NCBI GenBank assembly: GCA_032358165.1 | Contig: JAALGY010000053.1 | Span: 186,001 to 250,000 of the forward strand | Reading direction: 5' to 3' | Source of the DNA: Diplosphaera chodatii | Taxonomy: Eukaryota; Chlorophyta; Trebouxiophyceae; Prasiolales; Stichococcaceae | Length of the DNA: 64,000 bases | Shown here: in pieces, positions 57,529 through 64,000 of the stretch | Numbering within the stretch: position 1 is the stretch's first letter | Layout: each line of letters begins with the position of its first letter | The notes under the pieces: generated by a model | Told to the model about the DNA's origin: nothing | Databases searched by the model: none | Seen by the model: the letters and a program-made list of their open reading frames with translations, nothing else | Made by a program: the position numbers and the translations under genes

Positions 57529-58969
57529 ATGGACGATTCCGCTCAGCAGTGTCCGCCCTGGGACCTGTTGCCAGACGACATCTGGGCGCACATCATTGGG
57601 CACCTGGAATACAGCAGCAAGCTGGTAGGGCTGCTGAGTGATGTTCTCGAGGCGCATGTCGTTGAAGTGCAAGGCGGCTCTTGAGTTTGCTTCCAACTAG
57701 CACAGTTGTTGCTGATATGTCAACCGAGCGCGCCTCCTCGACTGAAGCCGCCAGAGCTGACCAAGGCTTCCCCAATATGCAGACCGTGCAGCAGGCCTGC
57801 CAACGCTTTCATCAGCTGCTCGCAAAGCCAATCAGCAAGACAACGTGGGGCAGGCTCAAGCTATTCGAGGTTCAAACGGATACCCAGTCAGATGTGGAGC
57901 GGCTGTGCACATGGGTGCAGCAGCGCCAAAAAGGTTGGTCTTCAGCGACCACATTGTGGCTGTGCCAGCAGTCTCAGGATGCTTGTTTGTCTGCAAGTAC
58001 TTCAGACACCACCTTACCATGGCCATAGTCCCGATGGATGTATGGCGCTGCGCTGTAGGCATCAGCGCACTTTGGTACCGCCCAAGAACTGGCGATGGCT
58101 CGCCTCTCGCTTTCCTCACGCCTTCTCTGTGGCACGCGCTCGTGGCATCAACAGCGGGCACAGACATCAGCCTGCGGCTGCAGAGCACATGGGCAGCATC
58201 CAGCCTGCTTCGGCCACACGTCAACAAGTCCGAGCTGGTGCAGCGGCTGACAGCATTGGACATCTGTGTGGGAGATGCCCAAGACCTGGTAGTCGTGCAC
58301 AGCCTCGCAGCCCTGCGCCACCTGCAGATCAGGTCCGATCATGCTTCCGCGCATCGTTGCCGCGATTCGTTGCCGCGATTCGTCACTCATTTCAGAGCCC
58401 GCTGGGGCTTTTGGCTATCCAACCTGCGCACCCTGCAGCTAGTCAAAATCAGCCCGGGCGTCATCATGTTCCCTGGCTCAGCTGCCCGCCTGCAGCACCT
58501 GCACTCGGTGCAGTTACACAAGTGCTGGTTGCAAGGCGGTGTACTGCCAGCAGAGTTGCTGCGGCTGCAGTCCCTCAGCCGACTCGAGCTCCTGCAGCTA
58601 CCGCAACTGCCTGCAGTGCCAGACCTGCACGGGCTGCCGGCACTGCGCACCCTACTATTGAGTGTGCGGAACAGCATGCCGCGTCTTGATGCCAGCGCTG
58701 ACTCGCTTAGAGGCGCCCTGGGCCTGACGCAGCTGGTACTTGATTCAGTCAGGTTGGACTCTCAAAACTTCGAGACGGCTGCTGAGCAGCTGCCACACTT
58801 GGAGGTGCTGGGTCTGAGCTTTGGGGAAGGCGAGTGGGTGAATCATGGCGCTCACAGATTGCGGGAGCGGATGCATGGTCGATGCAGTGTCCAACCAGCG
58901 TCGGACTTCCTCACAGTCCAGGATGGGAGCTGTGTGGTGCATGGCAAGTGGCCCGACGATGACTGGTGA
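57529..58969 (+). CDS. F-box/leucine-rich-repeat protein, array copy 2
   Basis: Three exons, 57529-57624, 57783-57933 and 58059-58969, close to 385 residues. The F-box is PPWDLLPDDIWAHIIGHLEY. The second exon (VQQACQRFHQLLAKPISKTT) links to a leucine-rich-repeat exon (LVQRLTALDIC, LAALRHLQI, LLRLQSLSRLELLQLPQLPA, LPALRTLLLS, GLTQLVLDSVRL, LPHLEVLGLS) and the tail GKWPDDDW. It is paralogous to copies 1 and 3 with identical intron positions. The third exon uses a TAG acceptor. A 13-bp tandem duplication at 58356-58381 sits in the coding region at a length-variable loop. Predicted role: substrate receptor of an SCF ubiquitin ligase. Confidence 0.88.
58356..58381 (+). repeat. 13-bp tandem duplication inside F-box copy 2
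   Basis: GTTGCCGCGATTC occurs twice in immediate succession. Because 13 is not a multiple of three, the two copies are translated in different frames (RCRDS and LPRF). Confidence 0.9.
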
Positions 58970-59727
58970 TTGGACAGTCGGCAGTTCAAGCTCTTCACTT
59001 GGATCTGCTTTGCAGCCGCCACAACCGATACGCTGTCATTTCAGACCCTGTTCTGCACACCGTAGTGCGGCTAGTAGATGTGTTTGATTCACAACTCCTT
59101 GCAATGCCCCATGTTTGGTCGACTGATACGGACCTGTAGCAGCATCGCCAACCTCACTGGCGCCCGTGCTGACCCCAAACTCGGCCTGCGGCATGCATGG
59201 GAGGGTGGGAAAATGAACATCAGGCTTGGCTCGTTGCATGCCGACATGTCTTGTGCAGACGTGTGTGCCTGATGAGCCGCCACAAGACAGGGACAAAATG
59301 ACATGCTCGAGGAGGCCCTGCCCCTTGCCCAGCAGGCAGGGGTCATGTGCAGCAGCCCAAGTGCACATTGTGCAGTGTCAACTGCACGTGACCTTCTTGA
59401 TTGCATGGCGGATTATTCGATGCGATGCAACAGCTGCAGAAGCCCTCGCTCGCCCTCCACACATACACCAAAGCAGTTGTTGTTACGTATCACGTGCGGT
59501 CCAGCTGTCGGTTTGGTCCTTGACGTGCAGCCTTAGCTTTCTTGGAACGACGGAATGACTGGCGCACTCCTGCGACACCGAGGCGGCTATGCACTGCTGA
59601 CCGGAGAGCAGCCAGCAAGCCTGCGAATCGTGCAGCATCCACTTCATCTCCACTATTCCCAACCCCAGCTCGACAGTTGCCACAAGGCACGCAGCCTTGC
59701 TTGTGCATATATAGTTCAGCACCTGCC
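58970..59727. other. Spacer between F-box copies 2 and 3, containing duplicated block A
   Basis: About 760 bp. It includes the second copy of the duplicated block at 59131-59488 and the upstream region of F-box copy 3. An AT-rich CATATATAG lies 16 bp before the copy 3 start codon. Confidence 0.6.
59131..59488 (+). repeat. Duplicated spacer block, copy 2
   Basis: Second copy of the block at 56981-57350. A decayed trace of the beginning of the same block appears after F-box copy 3 at about 61715-61775 (GCATCGCCAATTTCACTTGC against GCATCGCCAACCTCACTGGC). Confidence 0.85.
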
Positions 59728-61259
59728 ATGGACACCAGGAGCGAACCTGCAGTCGTCGTAGTGGATGCCAGCAACGTTAGCAGGCGTAGGGTTGACTCCA
59801 CTCAGCACTATCCGCCCTGGGATGTGTTGACAGACGACATCTGGGCGCGCATCATTGGGTACCTGGGTTTCGACGACAAGCTGGTGAGCAGGCTTTACAA
59901 TATATATGCAGCAAGCACATGCTGCAAGAGAGTTGCACTATCGATGGTTTGTTCGTTGTTCACGCCCCAGTTGCCGACATATGCACGTAGCTACCCCAGT
60001 CAGTTCAGACCATTCTACTGCTTTTCAACGGCTGCTTGGTGGCTGCGCAGAATGTGGAGCAGGCATGTCAGCGATTCCATGAGATGCTGGCAAACCCGTC
60101 TGGCAGAGACGTGTGGGGGATGATCGAGTTTTTTGTGCCCAAGCAAGGAACTGACATGACTCAACATGTGTGGGATGTCTGCAAGTGGGTGCAGCAACGT
60201 CTCGAAGGCAAGTCGAACGACACACTGAGGGCATGTGGCAGAGGGTGGAACGTGCGTGGGCGACCTGTCAAACATTTCCATTGGCGACCGGCGGCTTAGT
60301 ATGTTGCACTGCGTGTTGCAGGCATCAGCGCAATCTGCTTCACCAATGAAGGCAGGGACGTTGATCAGCAGCTGCTGCGGGCGCCCATCATGTGGCATGC
60401 GCTTGTGGCATCCACAGCTGGCACCAGCATCCGCCTGCGGCTGGACAGCCCCTGCTTCCGGCAAAGCGGGAAACCCCGGACAATGCTTGCACCACCCTTG
60501 CGGCTTGAGCTGGTGCAGCGGCTGACAGCATTGGACATCTGTGTGACGTCTGCTGCAGACATTGCAGTCGTGCGCAGCTTGGCAGCATTGCGCCACCTAC
60601 AGATGGGAGCTCCAGATGGCTGTGATCTGCAGCCTGTGGCTGCCGGTGCCGGCAGCAGCGCTCAAGAGTGCCAGCTGCGCAGGCTGCGCACCTTGCAGCT
60701 AGGCTACATGCCGCCGGCAGCCTTCTTTGTGGATGGCATCAGGGGCCGCCTGCCAATGCTGCACTCACTGCGCTTAATACGAGGCCCTCTGCCGGATGGC
60801 GCCCTCCCCTCAGATGCGCTGCGGCTGCAGTCACTCAGCCGCCTCGAGCTCCTGCAGATGCCCCTGCGCATGATGCCAGACTTGCGCAAGCTGGGAGCCC
60901 TACGTGTGCTGGTCATAAGCCAGAAGGGTGATGCGGCAGGCCTTGATGCCAGTCAGGAAGCGTGTAATGCCGAGCTGAGGGCCGCGTTGAAAAGCAACCC
61001 ACTTGGGGGTGCTACGGGGTTGACAGAGGCCGTTCTTCACAACATGCCAATCGTCACACGGGCATGCGCTGAGGCAGTCGAGCGACTGCCCCATCTGAGG
61101 GTGTTGGGCCTGGAGTTTGCGCTGTCCAATGAAGGGGCGTTTTGGGCCGCCACATTGCAGCGGCGGATGCGCGGTCGTTGCCAGGTTCTGCCAGCTCCAT
61201 GCTGTAGGAACAGCCTGCTGTTGGGTCCACACAACATGTGGGCAGACAACGATTGGTGA
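59728..61259 (+). CDS. F-box/leucine-rich-repeat protein, array copy 3
   Basis: Three exons, 59728-59883, 60051-60207 and 60322-61259, close to 416 residues. The F-box is PPWDVLTDDIWARIIGYLGF, preceded by a longer N-terminus (MDTRSEPAVVVVDASNVSRR). The repeat exon has LVQRLTALDIC, LAALRHLQM, LRLQSLSRLELLQMPLR, LGALRVLVIS and LPHLRVLGLE, and ends in WADNDW. It is the most diverged copy: the second exon leaves through a GC donor (GAAG|GCAAGT) where copies 1 and 2 have GT, and an extra charged segment follows LDASQEAC. The predicted role is again an SCF substrate receptor, with a different recognition surface likely. Confidence 0.87.
60207..60207 (+). other. GC-type 5' splice site in F-box copy 3
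   Basis: The exon ends CTCGAAG and the intron begins GCAAGT. Paralogues 1 and 2 have AAAG followed by GTTGGT at the same position, so the intron is homologous and the donor has changed from GT to GC. Confidence 0.85.
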
Positions 61260-61974
61260 TGTGGTGCATCCAACAACTTTCAAGGTTGGACGTTGTTTTG
61301 TGCGCGTGCAGTCGTTGACAGTAGTGCCCCTTGCATTGACCTTTGTGCATTGGAGCATGCACCGACCGCAGTGGTAGCTGTTACTTGAACGTTGGCGTCT
61401 GAGGTGCCGGACTGTTGTAGAGTATACCGGCGTGCATACGAGCTGTGTGATTATGAAACAGCATGGCATTGTTACAGTAACAATGCCTGTACAGGAACTG
61501 CCAAACCCCATGCGCCCGCACAATCAGCCAGGTCCAATGTGCTGTGGCCCCTTCAATGCCTCGGATAAACAATGTGCACCAACCAGCTTGCAAGGTCGCG
61601 ACAAATATTAAGTACTGCCACACCTGGCAGTGCAACACATCTTGTTTCATAGGACTGGAATGTTTTCAAAGGTATGCACGGCTATTACAAATCCCCTGGT
61701 CGATCAATAAGACGCTATGGCCGCATCGCCAATTTCACTTGCGCCTGCACTGACCCCGAACTTGTCCTGCAGCAATCAAACCACTGAACTCAGCACTTGC
61801 CATCATGCTCAGCAGCATGCTGCCAAGCTAGCCATGCGACTGCCGCATCCACACCCTTTTGGCAGTGTGCTATGCTGTGCCGTGCCCTGCCGCCACCGTG
61901 GGGCCATTCAAGATGGAACACACAGCCGTGAGGTCGGAAAGCAAGGGGCCAAACGGCTGTGACGCGCAAGGATG
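61260..61974. other. Convergent spacer with a relic of the array repeat
   Basis: About 715 bp between F-box copy 3 and the DUF218 gene. It holds the degenerate third start of the array repeat at about 61715-61775. No gene is supported. Confidence 0.5.
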
Positions 61975-63941
61975 TCATTGCACACGCACCTGCTGTGCGA
62001 CGGAGTAGCAGGCGTGCTCGTGGTGCAGCCAGGCGTGCAGCGCCGCCAGGTCCGGCAGACTCGCCGCCGTCTTGCGCCACGCTGCCAGCGAGGCCTGAGC
62101 AGCAGGCCGGTCAGGACCATTTCAACGATCAACAACCCAGGAGCCTGTGACTGCGGCATCAGGCCAAAGGCCTGGGAGCTGTTCGAACAGCAGAGACAGC
62201 TCAAGCGCCCTTGCAAATGCTCATCCTGCTGACACTGCATGGCGGGGCACCACGGGAAGAAGGCTTCCAAGGAAGCATGAGCAAGCCCTGCCACTTGACT
62301 CATCCCATATCCACCCCAGCAGGTGATGTTTGGAGGGACGCACCGCTTCGCGCGACCTGCGCGCCTCCAGCACCTCTTGTGGGAAGGCGCCCTCGTCTGA
62401 CGCTGCGTGGAAGCTGAGTTGGAACCTGTGCAAGCAGCAACTGTGGATGTTGATAATGCCTGCAACTGCCTGTGTGGTACACGCGCCAGATCAAAAAGAG
62501 TCCTCAAGAGCAAAGAGTTTGCAACCAGCTGCCGCGAGGTCTGCCCCACCTGTCAGGGTCGCCCCATAGCGCTGTGCCGGCCAGGCTGAAGCAAGTCTCG
62601 AAGATGGCGCGGCTGCGCGGCATGTGGAAGTCGCTGGTCACCACCCCCAGCCGCCTGCAGGGTGCGCAGCATTTCTTAGCACCAATATTGATTGGCTACC
62701 CTGTGGCAGCTGGGGGCGAGATACTGGCGTGGCAAATGTATATGCTGATGCGCCTGCCAGGTGTCTGGCAGCTCTGTTGGTATACTACGGCTGTGCTGCA
62801 GCGGCTGCGGCTCGCATGGTATAGGAGTATATACAAGACGGTGCTCACCTCACCTCCAGCCTGCTGGTACCGCGTGTATCATGGCTGCAAAGTACCCATT
62901 GCCGATCGTGTCATAGCTGGACGCCTCCTTCAGAAGGTGCCTAGCATCCACCCCCTGCACAGGTGGGGCATGATGTGTGCGTGATGTTGAGTGTTGAGCA
63001 TTGATGCGCCGGAGTTCGATTTGGTACACAGTTGTGCACGCCCGGTACAATACGCACCAAATGTACTGAAGCATCAACAGTCGCAGCAAAGTGACAAACA
63101 CGCCAGCTGGACAGAGGGAGAAGGCTTGCAAGCGTGCAGCAGCGGAGGTGCAGGTGGCGTATTGCTTACAAACATGTACCATGGTAACATGTCCACTGAT
63201 CATGTTACCTGGGCGCGCAGGAAGTCGGCGAGCTCGGAGCCCTCGTGCAACACGAAGCCCGACGGCCGAAGCACCGGCGGTTTGTGGGGCGTGCCGCCGC
63301 CCAGGCACACGATCGGCGTGGCTGGCGACTCTGCAGGATCATGCAGTGAAGGCGGCTGGCATGCCGAGACCGCTTCCGAACAGTGCTGTGCACCTAAAGC
63401 CTTAGATCGATAAGAGCAACTGCATGGAACAAGGGACAGCCTACAGAAGGGGTCACCCCCATGCCCTGATCTGACAAACCCTGCACTAATGCGTTCCTGC
63501 ATTGATGTTCGGGTCAATGTGACCGTGCAGCTGCTGATGTCTCCTGCTGCTTGCACCTTGGGCGCGCTTGATGTCGAGCGCAGCCTCGGTCCGCCGCCGC
63601 ACCCACTCGTGCAGCTTGCCATCTGGTCGCTGACCACCTTGCACAAAGGGAGATGTCTATGTGACACGGATCTGTTGGCACTCAGACAGAGAGGTCGACC
63701 TTCGCAAAGCATTATGACAGCCTCTGTGCCAGCATGGTACAGGCTGCCTGAATGGCGCACCCGCCAAGATGAAGACCGCATCCAGGTCTCGCGGCACCGG
63801 GTCTGAGCCGGGCGTCAGCCACCGGATGCCTGAGACTTGCTCGGTGGACTTGCAGCGCGCTGTCTGCCTGAGGGTCCGTGCTCTGAAGGGGCGTGCGGCA
63901 TGGCACCCGTGCCGGTGCATTGGTAGGCGCATGGACGCCAT
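61975..63941 (-). CDS. DUF218 (YdcF/SanA-like) protein
   Basis: Seven exons, 63941-63761, 63622-63557, 63330-63209, 62954-62854, 62654-62550, 62425-62344 and 62094-61975, close to 258 residues. The fold is shown by DLDAVFILAGDGKLHEWVRR, PIVCLGGGTPHKPP, GSELADFLRAQGVDARHLL, KEASSYDTIGNGYFAA and the hallmark GVVTSDFHMPRSRAIFE. DUF218 proteins include bacterial YdcF and SanA, with suggested roles in cell envelope or S-adenosylmethionine binding; their role in algae is unknown. The first 30 residues are Arg/His-rich (MASMRLPMHRHGCHAARPF) and may target an organelle. The start lies 59 bp from the window edge, so an upstream exon cannot be excluded. Confidence 0.82.
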
Positions 63942-64000
63942 CACGCGCAGCGACATTTTGGGCCAGGAATCTACTGCCAATCCATTGTCACGCTGTCAAG

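Noticed and set aside
1..64000. tRNA, rRNA, transposase, reverse transcriptase, integrase or viral genes
   Set aside because: No cloverleaf with a recognisable B box, no rRNA sequence and no mobile-element or viral protein motif was found by reading; a dedicated scan could still find a missed tRNA or snoRNA.

Overview
The window is nuclear DNA from a eukaryote with GC-rich, intron-dense, tightly packed genes. I read it as a chlorophyte green alga, probably a trebouxiophyte. The reasons are long runs of Ala/Gln/Gly/Pro in coding exons, many short exons separated by introns of roughly 50-450 nt with strong CAG acceptors, possible TGTAA poly(A) signals, an AP2-family regulator and a pentatricopeptide-repeat protein. 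The genus cannot be fixed from sequence alone. Gene models were built by hand from exon reading frames and splice phases. Fourteen multi-exon models close exactly in frame; the exceptions are flagged.

Layout. 1-5086 (+): 3' part of a KH-domain RNA-binding protein. 5.2-7.7 kb: no firm gene. 7808-14494 (-): a large protein with two U1-type C2H2 fingers and a C-terminal U-box. 14868-15619 (+): RPAC2, the small shared subunit of RNA polymerases I and III. 16789-16992 (-): possible small membrane protein. 17360-18488 (+): ribosomal protein eL34 with a one-base frameshift. 19211-24779 (-): cytosolic peptide:N-glycanase. 25510-27320 and 27517-29155 (+): two unrecognised proteins, one acidic and one with a basic tail. 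29432-35531 (-): AP2-domain regulator. 36421-41032 (-): PPR protein with an organelle-type N-terminus. 41541-43336 (+): Tim17-family membrane protein. 43693-45230 (-): coiled-coil protein. 46232-49228 (-): DUF1308/UPF0415 protein. 49924-54768 (+): exonuclease V. 55404-61259 (+): three tandem F-box/leucine-rich-repeat paralogues separated by a duplicated spacer. 61975-63941 (-): DUF218 protein.

Functional themes. Several genes belong to ubiquitin-linked proteostasis (U-box protein, PNGase, three F-box proteins), others to polymerase/ribosome supply (RPAC2, eL34), organelles (PPR, Tim17-like) and DNA repair (EXO5). There is no operon logic; neighbours pair head to head or tail to tail as in other compact algal genomes. 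No rRNA, tRNA, CRISPR array, transposon or viral gene was seen. The items most worth checking are the eL34 frameshift, the zinc-finger/U-box architecture, the F-box array, the recurrent GC-AG introns and the truncated second AP2 domain.
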